From: Streptomyces sp. LS1784
GTDB lineage: Bacteria > Actinomycetota > Actinomycetes > Streptomycetales > Streptomycetaceae
Length of the DNA stretch: 64,000 nt
Assembly: GCF_020103755.1 (NCBI RefSeq)
Contig: NZ_JAHSQD010000002.1
Location: forward strand, 1 to 64,000
Direction: 5' to 3'
The translations under genes and the position numbers were made by a program. The notes below the pieces were generated by a model. The model searched no databases, was not told where the DNA came from, and saw nothing but the letters and a program-made list of their open reading frames with translations. Shown here one piece after another: positions 48,428 to 57,409 of the stretch; within the stretch, counting starts at the first letter, position 1; every line of letters begins with the position of its first letter.

Positions 48428-50599
48428 ATGCCGCAAAAGTCAGTGACGCCGCCGTCCGCACAGGTGACGGCCGCAGAGATCTCCCGTATCGCCGGGGTCA
48501 CCCGCGCCACCGTCAGCAACTGGCGGCGGCGCCATGCCGACTTCCCCGCGCCCAGTGGCGGCACCGAGAGCAGCCCGCTCTACGACCTGGGCGCCGTACA
48601 GCAGTGGCTCCGAAGCCGGGGACACACCTCTGCCGCGTCACCCGAGGAGGATCTGCGGACGACGCTGCGGCTTCTCGGGGCGGGCGTGGACGCCGCCCGC
48701 TTCTTCCCACTGTTGGCAGGTGCGGCGCGGCTTCCGGAGCAGGAATCGGGCCAGCTTCTTGAACTGCCCGACGACCGGCTCGCCACAGCTGCCAACAATT
48801 TCCTGGCCGCCCGGACGACATCCGAGACCCGGTCCGTGAAGTACGAGACCGAAGACGCCGGTGTGATCCGCGCGCTCCTGGCGTGTGTACGCGGTCCGGG
48901 TGCGCAGGCCGCGCTGGACGTCCTCGCCGAACGCGACCTCGACGAGAGCGCGGCCAGCGGCACCTACCGCACTCCCCGGGGCCTTGCCGACCTCATGGCA
49001 GGACTGCTGCCCGACACCGTGACCCGCGTGCTCGACCCCGCCTGCGGCAGCGGCACGCTCCTCGCCGCCGCCCGCAGGCGCGGCGCACGTGAGCTGTACG
49101 GACAGGACATCCGTGCGCTTCAAGCGCAGCGGGCCTCAGTGGCCCTTCAACTTGACGAGCCCGCCTCGGCTGCGGGGGCGGAGGAGGTCGTGATCGCCGC
49201 CGGTGACAGCCTGCGGGCCGACGCCTTTCCGGGCCTGACGGTCGATGCCGTGCTGTGCAACCCGCCCTTCGGCGACCGCGACTGGGGCCACGACGAACTC
49301 GCCTACGACCCCAGATGGGCCTACGGCGTGCCCTCACGCTTCGAGTCGGAGCTGGCGTGGGTCCAGCACGCACTGGCACATGTCGAGCCCGGTGGGTACG
49401 TCGTCATGTTGCTGCCGCCCGCCCTCGCCTTCCGCACCTCCGCCCGCCGCATCCGAGCCGAACTCGTCCGCAGCAGGGCCGTGCGCGCCGTCGTCTCCCT
49501 GCCCGCCCGCGTCGCCTACCCGCTGCACATCGCCCTGCACATCTGGATACTGCAGCGGCCCGACCCCGGCGCCGCCGAGCGCACCTCCGTACTCTTCATC
49601 GATGGAGACGGCGAGGGCAGTGTCGGCACTGTCACAAGGAGCGGCTCACCGGGGAGTGCCGCCTTCGACTGGGCCGGCCTCGCGGAGCGCGTGCTGACAC
49701 CATGGAAGGCGTATCGAGACCAGCCCGACGGTTTTACCGACGAGTCGGGGCTGGCCCGCGCCGTCCCGGTGGTCGACCTTCTCGACGATGTCGTGGACCT
49801 CACCCCGGGCCGGCAGGTCCGCACGGCCGCGGCCGATGTCGACCCGGCGGCGCTCGTTGGCAGGATCACCGCGCTGCATGGCCAACTGGGATCGCAACTG
49901 GACGAACTGACCACGCTCAGCGGAGCGGCGAAATGGGAGACGGCCAGTACGTCGATGCGTGAATGGCGTACCGCAACTGTCGCCGACCTCACCCGCGGAG
50001 GCGCCCTCGCGGTTGTCCGGTCGGTGGCGCTTGGCAGCGGACGCGACTCCAAGAGCGGAGGCGTCGTCACTGAGGGAACCGGGTGCCAGCCGGTGCTGAC
50101 GGCACATGATGTCTTGGCCGGCAGCGCGCCCTCGGGCGCGACCGGGGATGCCCATCCGGACATCAGCCAAACGGTCGCGGAGGGAGACGTATTGCTGCGC
50201 GCAGTCTCCAGCCCAAGCTCTACGGGACTGATGACCCGGGTCGCGGACGAGAGCGATGCCGGCGCGCTCCTCGGCTCCGCCCTGCACCTCCTCCGTCCGG
50301 ACCCGGCCCGCCTCGACCCGTGGTTCCTCGCCGGATTCCTCGGCGCAGCCGACAACATCACCGCCGCCTCGACCGGCACCACCATGGTCCAGGTCAACCC
50401 GGCGCGGTTGCGCGTCCCCCTCATGCCGCTGGCGGAGCAACGCCACTACGGCGACGCCTTCCGCCGCGCCTACCAGCTGCGCGTCGCCGCCCATCGCGCC
50501 GCGGCGTTGGCCACGGAGGCCGCGAACGCGGTGACCGCGGGACTCACCGTAGGCGCGCTCCTGCCGCCGATGTCCGGCGACCAGCACCAATCCGGCTGA
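48428..50599 (+). CDS. HTH - N6-adenine methyltransferase - specificity-domain fusion
   Basis: The 723-residue protein begins with a helix-turn-helix (AEISRIAGVTRATVSNWRRR). Residues about 170-450 form a type I-like adenine methyltransferase with LDPACGSG (202-209) and CNPPFGDRDW (277-286). Residues about 535-720 resemble half of a type I specificity subunit. No nuclease domain is present. ATG 48428 follows GAGAGGGGCGGGGCTCC. It heads a plus-strand set that continues with complete HsdM, HsdS and HsdR, so the island carries two adenine methyltransferases. It may modify its own target or regulate the divergent ATPase operon through its HTH. Confidence 0.75.
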   Translation: MPQKSVTPPSAQVTAAEISRIAGVTRATVSNWRRRHADFPAPSGGTESSPLYDLGAVQQWLRSRGHTSAASPEEDLRTTLRLLGAGVDAARFFPLLAGAARLPEQESGQLLELPDDRLATAANNFLAARTTSETRSVKYETEDAGVIRALLACVRGPGAQAALDVLAERDLDESAASGTYRTPRGLADLMAGLLPDTVTRVLDPACGSGTLLAAARRRGARELYGQDIRALQAQRASVALQLDEPASAAGAEEVVIAAGDSLRADAFPGLTVDAVLCNPPFGDRDWGHDELAYDPRWAYGVPSRFESELAWVQHALAHVEPGGYVVMLLPPALAFRTSARRIRAELVRSRAVRAVVSLPARVAYPLHIALHIWILQRPDPGAAERTSVLFIDGDGEGSVGTVTRSGSPGSAAFDWAGLAERVLTPWKAYRDQPDGFTDESGLARAVPVVDLLDDVVDLTPGRQVRTAAADVDPAALVGRITALHGQLGSQLDELTTLSGAAKWETASTSMREWRTATVADLTRGGALAVVRSVALGSGRDSKSGGVVTEGTGCQPVLTAHDVLAGSAPSGATGDAHPDISQTVAEGDVLLRAVSSPSSTGLMTRVADESDAGALLGSALHLLRPDPARLDPWFLAGFLGAADNITAASTGTTMVQVNPARLRVPLMPLAEQRHYGDAFRRAYQLRVAAHRAAALATEAANAVTAGLTVGALLPPMSGDQHQSG

Positions 50600-50687
50600 A
50601 CTGCCTCGGCCGGCACGACACATCGACCAGACTGCATACGTTCCGCTGAGAGTGGCGGACGACCCGAGAGAAGACCGGGGAAACCCT

Positions 50688-52679
50688 TTGAACAGCAGCA
50701 AGCATACGGAGCTGGCGAACCACGCCTGGTCCGTCGCCGACCTCCTGCGCGGTGACTACAAGCAGTCCGACTACGGAAAGGTGATCCTGCCCTTCACCGT
50801 CCTGCGGCGGCTGGAATGCGTACTCGCGCCGACCCGTGAGAAGGTCGCGGAGCGGGCCGCCGAGCTCGCTGGCCAGGAGCTGGACGAGGACCGCTTCCTG
50901 CGCAAGGCCTCCGGCCACTCCTTCTACAACAGGAGCTCCCTCACCCTGCGGAAGATCGCCGGCGACCCGCAGAACGCCGCGAAAAACCTGCAGCTCTACG
51001 TGGCCGCGTTCTCGGACAACGCCCGCGAGGTCCTGGAGAAGTACGAGTTCAACCAGCAGATCCGCAAGCTGGACAGCGCGAAGCTGATCTACCAGGTCAT
51101 CGGCCGGTTCACCGACCTCGACCTGCGCCCCGAGGTCGTGTCCAACCACAACATGGGCTACATCTTCGAGGAGCTCATCCGACGCTTCGCGGAGCAGTCG
51201 AACGAAACCGCGGGTGAGCACTTCACCCCGCGCGAGGTCATCAAGCTGATGGTCAACCTGTTGGTGGGGCCCGACGCGGACGCACTGAGCCTGCCCGGCG
51301 TGGTGCGTACCGTACTCGACCCAGCCTGCGGCACCGGCGGCATGCTCAGCGCCGCCGAGGAGCACATCACCGCGCTCAACCCTGGCGCCGAGGTGGAGGC
51401 CTACGGTCAGGAGCTCAACCCCGAGTCCTGGGCCATCTGCCGGTCCGACCTGATGATCAAGGGCCAGGACCCCGACAACATCGCCTTCGGCAACTCCTTC
51501 AGCGACGACGGCCACAGGCGCGAGAAGTTCGACTACCTCCTCGCCAACCCACCGTTCGGTGTGGAGTGGAAGAAGGTCAAGGACGAGGTCGAGCACGAAT
51601 TCGAGACCCTCGGCGACTCTGGGCGCTTTGGCGCCGGTCTGCCGCGGATCAACGACGGTTCGCTGCTCTTCCTGCAACACATGCTCTCGAAGATGAAGCC
51701 GGTCGACGTCAACGGAGGCGGCGGCTCCCGGGTCGCTATCGTCTTCAACGGCTCACCGCTCTTCTCGGGTGCGGCCGAGTCCGGCGAGTCCAACATCCGC
51801 CGGTGGATCCTGGAGAACGACTGGCTGGAGGCAATCGTCGCCCTGCCTGACCAACTCTTCTACAACACCGCTATCTCTACGTACTTTTGGATCCTCACCA
51901 ACCGCAAGTCCGCCGACCATAAGGGCAAGGTCGTGCTGCTGGACGCGCGGGACTACTGGGTGAAGATGCGGAAGTCACTGGGCGACAAGCGCAAGGAGCT
52001 GAGCGAGCAGCACATTCGCGAGATCACCCGACTTTACGGGGAGGCCCTGCAGGCCGCCCGTGATCCGGAGCATCCTCTGCACGGCAAGGTCAAGGTCTTC
52101 AAGAACGAGGACTTCGGCTACCAGCGCATCACCGTCGACCGACCGCTCAAGCTGCGGTTCGAGGTCACGGAGGAGACCCTGACGGCACTGGCCGAGGCCA
52201 AGCCCGTCCAGAAGCTGGAGCACACAGACGACTTCGTCGCAGCGGTGCGAGTGCTGGATAGCCAGAGCTGGCAAACGAAGTCCGAGGCGTTCGTCGCACT
52301 CAAGGACGCGGTCGTAGCAGCCGGCCTGCTTTGGCCGACGAGCGCATCGTTCGCGAAGGCCGCGCGGGACGCAATCGGCGTCCGGGACACGGACGGCGAG
52401 GTCCAGATGATCAAGGGCTCACCGGAACCGGACACCGACCTGCGTGACTTCGAGAACGTTCCTCTGGACGAGGACGTTGAGGGCTACCTCGAGCGCGAGG
52501 TGCTGCCATACGTGCCGGATGCGTGGATCGACCACAGCAAGACGAAGATCGGGTACGAGATCCCGTTCACCCGGCACTTCTACGTTTACAAACCACCGAG
52601 GCCGCTCGCCGAGATCGACGCGGAACTGAAGTCACTGGAGGCCGAGATCCAGACGCTGATTGGGGAGGTGACGGAATGA
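50688..52679 (+). CDS. hsdM: Type I restriction-modification methyltransferase subunit
   Basis: The 663-residue protein has the HsdM N-terminal helical domain (HTELANHAWSVADLLRGDYK), AdoMet motif LDPACGTGG (Asp at 211) and the catalytic NPPFG (287-291). It methylates adenine at the site chosen by HsdS. I chose TTG at 50688 after CCGGGGAAACCCT because HsdM proteins normally start at that point; a GTG at 50652 would add 12 residues. Its end overlaps hsdS (ATGA). Confidence 0.93.
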   Translation: MNSSKHTELANHAWSVADLLRGDYKQSDYGKVILPFTVLRRLECVLAPTREKVAERAAELAGQELDEDRFLRKASGHSFYNRSSLTLRKIAGDPQNAAKNLQLYVAAFSDNAREVLEKYEFNQQIRKLDSAKLIYQVIGRFTDLDLRPEVVSNHNMGYIFEELIRRFAEQSNETAGEHFTPREVIKLMVNLLVGPDADALSLPGVVRTVLDPACGTGGMLSAAEEHITALNPGAEVEAYGQELNPESWAICRSDLMIKGQDPDNIAFGNSFSDDGHRREKFDYLLANPPFGVEWKKVKDEVEHEFETLGDSGRFGAGLPRINDGSLLFLQHMLSKMKPVDVNGGGGSRVAIVFNGSPLFSGAAESGESNIRRWILENDWLEAIVALPDQLFYNTAISTYFWILTNRKSADHKGKVVLLDARDYWVKMRKSLGDKRKELSEQHIREITRLYGEALQAARDPEHPLHGKVKVFKNEDFGYQRITVDRPLKLRFEVTEETLTALAEAKPVQKLEHTDDFVAAVRVLDSQSWQTKSEAFVALKDAVVAAGLLWPTSASFAKAARDAIGVRDTDGEVQMIKGSPEPDTDLRDFENVPLDEDVEGYLEREVLPYVPDAWIDHSKTKIGYEIPFTRHFYVYKPPRPLAEIDAELKSLEAEIQTLIGEVTE

Positions 52680-53962
52680 CAGCAGTGCGACTTCGTCACC
52701 TCGCTCAGGTTAATCCTCTGACTCCGGCATTTGACCGTCTAAACGATGAGGATCACCTGACATTCCTTCCCATGGAGGCTGTCTGGCCAGGCGATCGGCT
52801 GGACACCACGCGTCAACGGACCAAGGCTTCCGTCGCTACAGGCTACACACGCTTCCAGGACGGAGACGTTCTGGTTCCCAAAATTACGCCAACGTTTGAA
52901 GCTGGCCGCGCAATCCGCATCACTGGCCTCTTGGGAGGAGTTGGAGCTGGCACGACGGAGCTTCACGTAGTACGCCCGGGCCCGAGCATCGACCCGCGAT
53001 TTCTGCTCCATGTCGTCAATACTCATAGTTTTCTCAAATTGGGCGAAGCGGAGATGTACGGTGTAGCTGGCCAGCAGCGCGTGCCGGACAGCTTCCTGCG
53101 GGACCTTCGGGTTGACCTGCCCAAGCTGGAAGAGCAGCGCAGGATCGCCGACTTCCTCGACGCCGAGACCTCGCGCATCGATGCTTTGGTGAGCACCGAG
53201 CAGAGGGTTCTCGACCGCCTTGCCGAGCGCAGGAAATCAGGCGTGGTCGCAGCCGTTTCAGGCATTGAGGAAGCTGATCGTCGCCAGTCCACACTCCCAT
53301 GGCTCGAATCAATTCCAGAGAGCTGGCCAGAGGTCCGCATCGGCCTCTTGGCCCGCATGGGCAGTGGCCACACGCCCAGTCGATCACGACCTGAGTGGTG
53401 GATTGGCTGCGATATCCCGTGGATCACTACCGGCGAGGTCAAGCAGGTCCGTAATGACCGCATTGAGGAGCTCTACGAAACGCGCGAAAAGATTAGCAAG
53501 TTGGGGCTAGAGAACTCTTCCGCTGAATTGCATCCAGCTGGGACCGTATTCCTCTGCCGGACGGCTGCTTCGGCAGGATACTCTGGCATCATGGGTTTGG
53601 ACATGGCCACAAGTCAGGACTTCGCGACGTGGACTTGCGGCCCAGACCTCAACTCGTATTACCTCTTGTGGTGTCTGCGGGCTATGCGACCAGACCTGCT
53701 GGGGCGCCTCGCTATGGGGTCCACGCATAAAACCATCTATGTGCCGGACCTTCAGATGCTGCGTATCCCGCTGCCGCCGCTCGAGAGCCAGATTAGGATC
53801 GTTAAGACGATTCGCGATCGGAATACTCGAATTGATGTCCTTGTAGACAAGGTCCGGCGCCAAATGAGCCTGCTCGCCGAGCGCCGCCAAGCCCTCATCA
53901 CCGCAGCCGTCACCGGCCAGTTCGACGTGTCCACCGCATCCGGTCGAGGAGTTACGGAGTAA
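52676..53962 (+). CDS. hsdS: Type I restriction-modification specificity subunit
   Basis: The 428-residue protein has two target-recognition domains separated by conserved helices: LEEQRRIADFLDAETSRIDAL centrally, and PLESQIRIVKTIRDRNTRIDVLV near the end. It sets the bipartite DNA sequence recognised by the complex. GC content is visibly lower than in hsdM and hsdR, as usual for horizontally exchanged specificity genes. ATG 52676 overlaps the hsdM stop. Confidence 0.92.
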   Translation: MTAVRLRHLAQVNPLTPAFDRLNDEDHLTFLPMEAVWPGDRLDTTRQRTKASVATGYTRFQDGDVLVPKITPTFEAGRAIRITGLLGGVGAGTTELHVVRPGPSIDPRFLLHVVNTHSFLKLGEAEMYGVAGQQRVPDSFLRDLRVDLPKLEEQRRIADFLDAETSRIDALVSTEQRVLDRLAERRKSGVVAAVSGIEEADRRQSTLPWLESIPESWPEVRIGLLARMGSGHTPSRSRPEWWIGCDIPWITTGEVKQVRNDRIEELYETREKISKLGLENSSAELHPAGTVFLCRTAASAGYSGIMGLDMATSQDFATWTCGPDLNSYYLLWCLRAMRPDLLGRLAMGSTHKTIYVPDLQMLRIPLPPLESQIRIVKTIRDRNTRIDVLVDKVRRQMSLLAERRQALITAAVTGQFDVSTASGRGVTE

Positions 53963-53967
53963 ACGCC

Positions 53968-56900
53968 ATGCCCCCGATCCACACCGAGGCCGCCTTCGGC
54001 GCGGCCATCGTCGCCGCGATGACCGAGCGCGGGTGGCGTGAGGCCCGGCCGGAGGACTACCGGGCCGAGCTCGGGCTGGACACCAAGGAGTTGTTCAGCT
54101 TCATCGGCAAGACCCAGGGTGACGAGTGGGAGGAGCTGGTCACCACCCAGTACGCCGGCGATCAGACCGAGGCGCAGCGCGGGTTCGCGAAGCGTCTCGG
54201 GCAGGCGATCGCCAGCGACGGGCTGCTCAAGGTGCTGCGCGAGGGCGTGAAGGACCGCAGCGTCCTTCTCCGGGTTGCGTACTTCCGCCCCAACCTGGTC
54301 GAGGACGACTCCGTCCTCGACGGCTACCGGGCCAACCACCTCACCGTCGTCCGTGAGCTGGAGTATGCGACGAAGCAGGCCGACCGGGGCAACCGGCTCG
54401 ACCTGGCCCTCTTCCTCAACGGGATCCCGGTCGCCACCGCCGAGTTAAAGAACCCGCTGACCGGTCAGGGAGTCGACAAGGCCAAGAAGCAGTACCGTGA
54501 GAAGCGCGACCCCAGCGAGCTGATCTTCACGAGCCGCGTCGTCGCGAACTTCGCCGTCGATCCCGACCTGGTCTTCGTCGCGACCAAACTGCGCGGGCTG
54601 AAGACGCACTTCCTCCCGTTCAACACCGGCTCGGAGGGCCCGGGCGAGCCCGGCGGCAAGGGGAACCCCGTCCCCACCACGCCCGGCACCTACGCCACCT
54701 CCTACCTGTGGGAGCGGGTCTGGCAGCGCGACAACTGGCTGGATCTCCTCCAGCGGTTCGTTCATCTCCACAAGGAGAAGACGCCGGGCGGCGGCAGCAC
54801 CCAGAAGCTGATCTTCCCCCGCTTCCACCAGTGGGACGTGGTGCGGAAGCTCACCGCCCACGCCGCCGTCCACGGGGCCGGGCACAACTACCTGGTCATG
54901 GCCTCCGCCGGATCGGGCAAGTCGAACACCATCGGCTGGCTCGCCCACCGGCTGAGCGACCTGCACACGCCCACCGATCCGGCCGGTCTGGACCCGGATG
55001 CTCTGGCGGCCGGCCTCAAGCCGGGTGTGCCGGTGTTCGACAAGGTCATTGTCATCACCGACCGCCGTAACCTGGACTCCCAGCTCCGGGAGACGGTCGG
55101 CAGCTTCGAGCAGACCGCCGGACTTGTTGTGAAGATCGACGAGAACCAGGGCGCGAAGGGCGCCCAGCTGGCGCGGGCGCTCTCCCGGGAGACCGGGAAG
55201 ATCGTCACGGTCACCCTCCACTCGTTCCCGGCCCTGCTCAACTTCCTCAAGCAGAACCCGACCGAGATACAGGGCCACAACTTCGCCATCGTCGTGGACG
55301 AGGCTCATTCCTCCCAGTCGGGCGACGCGGCCACCGCCGTCCGGGCCGCCCTGCGCGACCTCGGCCTCGACGCGGACTCCGACGACAAGGGAGCCACCGA
55401 GGCCGCAAGCACCGAGGCCCCCGCGACCCTTCAGGAGCGCCTCAAGGACAAGGCCTCGCAGCGCTCCCACGCCGCGAACCTCTCCTACTTCGCGTTCACG
55501 GCGACGCCCAAGGCGAAGACCCTGGAGTTGTTCGGCACGCTCCAGGACGTCGATGGCGAGGCCAAGTACCGTCCTTTCCACACCTACTCGATGCGACAGG
55601 CGATCGAGGAGGGCTTCATCCTCGACCCGCTGCGCAACTACGTCACCTACGACACCTACTGGAAGCTGGTCAACAAGAACCCGGAGGAGCGCGAGGTCGA
55701 CCCGAAGAAGGCGAACCCCCTGCTCGCCCGGTTCGCCTTGACGCACGACTACACCGTGGCCCAGCACGCCCAGGTGATCGTGGAGCACTTCCTCGCTCAC
55801 ACCCGCGGACGGCTCGGGGGTCGTGCCAAGGCGATGGTGGTGACGGCGTCCCGCCAGTCCGCCGTGCAGATGTCCCGTGCGATCAAGAGCTATCTCAAGG
55901 ACCTCGGCTACGACGTCAAGTACCCGGACCTCGGTGTGCTGGTGGCGTTCTCCGGCTCTCTCACCTTCGAGGGCGAGGAGACGACCGAGCCCAAGGAGAA
56001 CGACGGGCTGTCCGAGGGCGCGCTGCCCAAGGCCTTCGCCTACACCCGTGCCGACGACAAGGCCGTCCGTGCCGGCGGCCCGGGCAAGCCGGAGTACCGG
56101 ATCCTGGTTGTTGCGGAGAAGTACCAGACCGGCTTCGACCAGCCGCTGCTGACGACCATGTACGTCAACAAGACGCTCACCGGTATCTCCGCCGTGCAGA
56201 CGCTGTCGCGGCTGAACCGCACCGCCGAGCGCAAGACACAAGCGGACCTCGCAGTCATCGATTTCGTCAACGAGGCCGAGGACATCAAGGCTGCCTTCAG
56301 CCCGTACTTCCTGGAGGCCCGGACGTTCCCGTCCGACCCGAACCTGCTCTACGAGGCGCAGAGCCGGGTCATGTCCGCACCGATCCTCACCGCACGCGAG
56401 ATGGACGAGTTCGCCGAGGCGTACTTCGCCGCGCAGGAAATGGCTGGCGGGTCCGCTACGAAGTGGGAGAAGCTGCACGCAGAGCTGTACCGGCTGCTCG
56501 CCCCGGCGGTGGTCCGCTTCGAGGCGCTGCTGAACAGTGAGGACGAGGACGACCAGAAGACGGCTGAGGACTTCCGCGCGAACCTGCACGACTACGTGCG
56601 CAAGTACGGCTTCCTGGCGCAGATCGTCCCGTACACCGACCCCGACCTGGAGCGGCTCCACCTGTACGGGCGGTATCTGCTCAATCGGCTGCCGCGCCGG
56701 GCCGACGGCGGTGTCGACATCGGGGAGGTGGACCTCAGCCACCTGCGGGTGGAGAAGACCGGCGAGTACGACGTGGGCCTGACCGTGGAAGAGCCGGCCC
56801 TGATCCGGAACGTCGGGGAGGGTGTGGGCGGCACGAAGGAGCAGGAGAAGTCCCTGCTGTCCGAGCTCATCGCTAAGTTCAACGACAAGTTCGGAACGGA

Positions 56901-57174
56901 CTTCACCGAGCAGGACCTGCTGCCTGCCTTCAACGCGACCCTCGCCGAGACTGAGGTCCGCCAGGCGGCGGTCGTGAACGACGAGGACAACTTCGGCAAG
57001 GTCTTCGACCGGGTCTTCGCCGACAAGGTCGAGGACTACGTCGGCATCGTCACCGACCTCGGCAAGCGGTACTTCGCCCCTGACAAGGGGTTCCAGTCCA
57101 GTCTCAACCGCAGCGCTCGCCGCGCCGCCTGGCGCATGATCAGGCGCGAGGAGGGCGTGGACGACGCGGCCTGA
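53968..57174 (+). CDS. hsdR: Type I restriction endonuclease, motor and nuclease subunit
   Basis: The 1068-residue protein has the nuclease core (LDLALFLNG, then ATAELKNPLTG with E-x-K near residue 159). Helicase motifs follow: ASAGSGKS (312-319), VVDEAHSSQ (DEAH at 444-447), YFAFTATPK and the late EKYQTGFDQPLLTTMYV. It translocates DNA and cuts unmethylated DNA at a distance. ATG 53968 is five bases after hsdS. The C-terminus (from about residue 900) is the usual helical domain for HsdM contact. Confidence 0.94.
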   Translation: MPPIHTEAAFGAAIVAAMTERGWREARPEDYRAELGLDTKELFSFIGKTQGDEWEELVTTQYAGDQTEAQRGFAKRLGQAIASDGLLKVLREGVKDRSVLLRVAYFRPNLVEDDSVLDGYRANHLTVVRELEYATKQADRGNRLDLALFLNGIPVATAELKNPLTGQGVDKAKKQYREKRDPSELIFTSRVVANFAVDPDLVFVATKLRGLKTHFLPFNTGSEGPGEPGGKGNPVPTTPGTYATSYLWERVWQRDNWLDLLQRFVHLHKEKTPGGGSTQKLIFPRFHQWDVVRKLTAHAAVHGAGHNYLVMASAGSGKSNTIGWLAHRLSDLHTPTDPAGLDPDALAAGLKPGVPVFDKVIVITDRRNLDSQLRETVGSFEQTAGLVVKIDENQGAKGAQLARALSRETGKIVTVTLHSFPALLNFLKQNPTEIQGHNFAIVVDEAHSSQSGDAATAVRAALRDLGLDADSDDKGATEAASTEAPATLQERLKDKASQRSHAANLSYFAFTATPKAKTLELFGTLQDVDGEAKYRPFHTYSMRQAIEEGFILDPLRNYVTYDTYWKLVNKNPEEREVDPKKANPLLARFALTHDYTVAQHAQVIVEHFLAHTRGRLGGRAKAMVVTASRQSAVQMSRAIKSYLKDLGYDVKYPDLGVLVAFSGSLTFEGEETTEPKENDGLSEGALPKAFAYTRADDKAVRAGGPGKPEYRILVVAEKYQTGFDQPLLTTMYVNKTLTGISAVQTLSRLNRTAERKTQADLAVIDFVNEAEDIKAAFSPYFLEARTFPSDPNLLYEAQSRVMSAPILTAREMDEFAEAYFAAQEMAGGSATKWEKLHAELYRLLAPAVVRFEALLNSEDEDDQKTAEDFRANLHDYVRKYGFLAQIVPYTDPDLERLHLYGRYLLNRLPRRADGGVDIGEVDLSHLRVEKTGEYDVGLTVEEPALIRNVGEGVGGTKEQEKSLLSELIAKFNDKFGTDFTEQDLLPAFNATLAETEVRQAAVVNDEDNFGKVFDRVFADKVEDYVGIVTDLGKRYFAPDKGFQSSLNRSARRAAWRMIRREEGVDDAA

Positions 57175-57198
57175 CACCGGCGGCACCACAGCCCGGCA

Positions 57199-57229
57199 CG
57201 GTAGGCGGCCCACAACGGTCCGCCTACCG
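57199..57229 (+). terminator. 10-bp hairpin after hsdR
   Basis: CGGTAGGCGG at 57199-57208 pairs with CCGCCTACCG at 57220-57229 around an 11-base loop. Confidence 0.6.
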
Positions 57230-57409
57230 CGCCGGGGGGGCGCGTAAGAGCCTGGACCGGTGATCGCCACACACGCCACACTAGGTACGCGTCCCGGCAC
57301 GTTCGAGCACCCGGAGTCGCAGCCGGCCGGTACCCGCACCGACCCGGACCGAACTGCTGCACCACACACCACAGCCATCGACCACGCACGCAGAAACGGG
57401 GGTAGCCGC

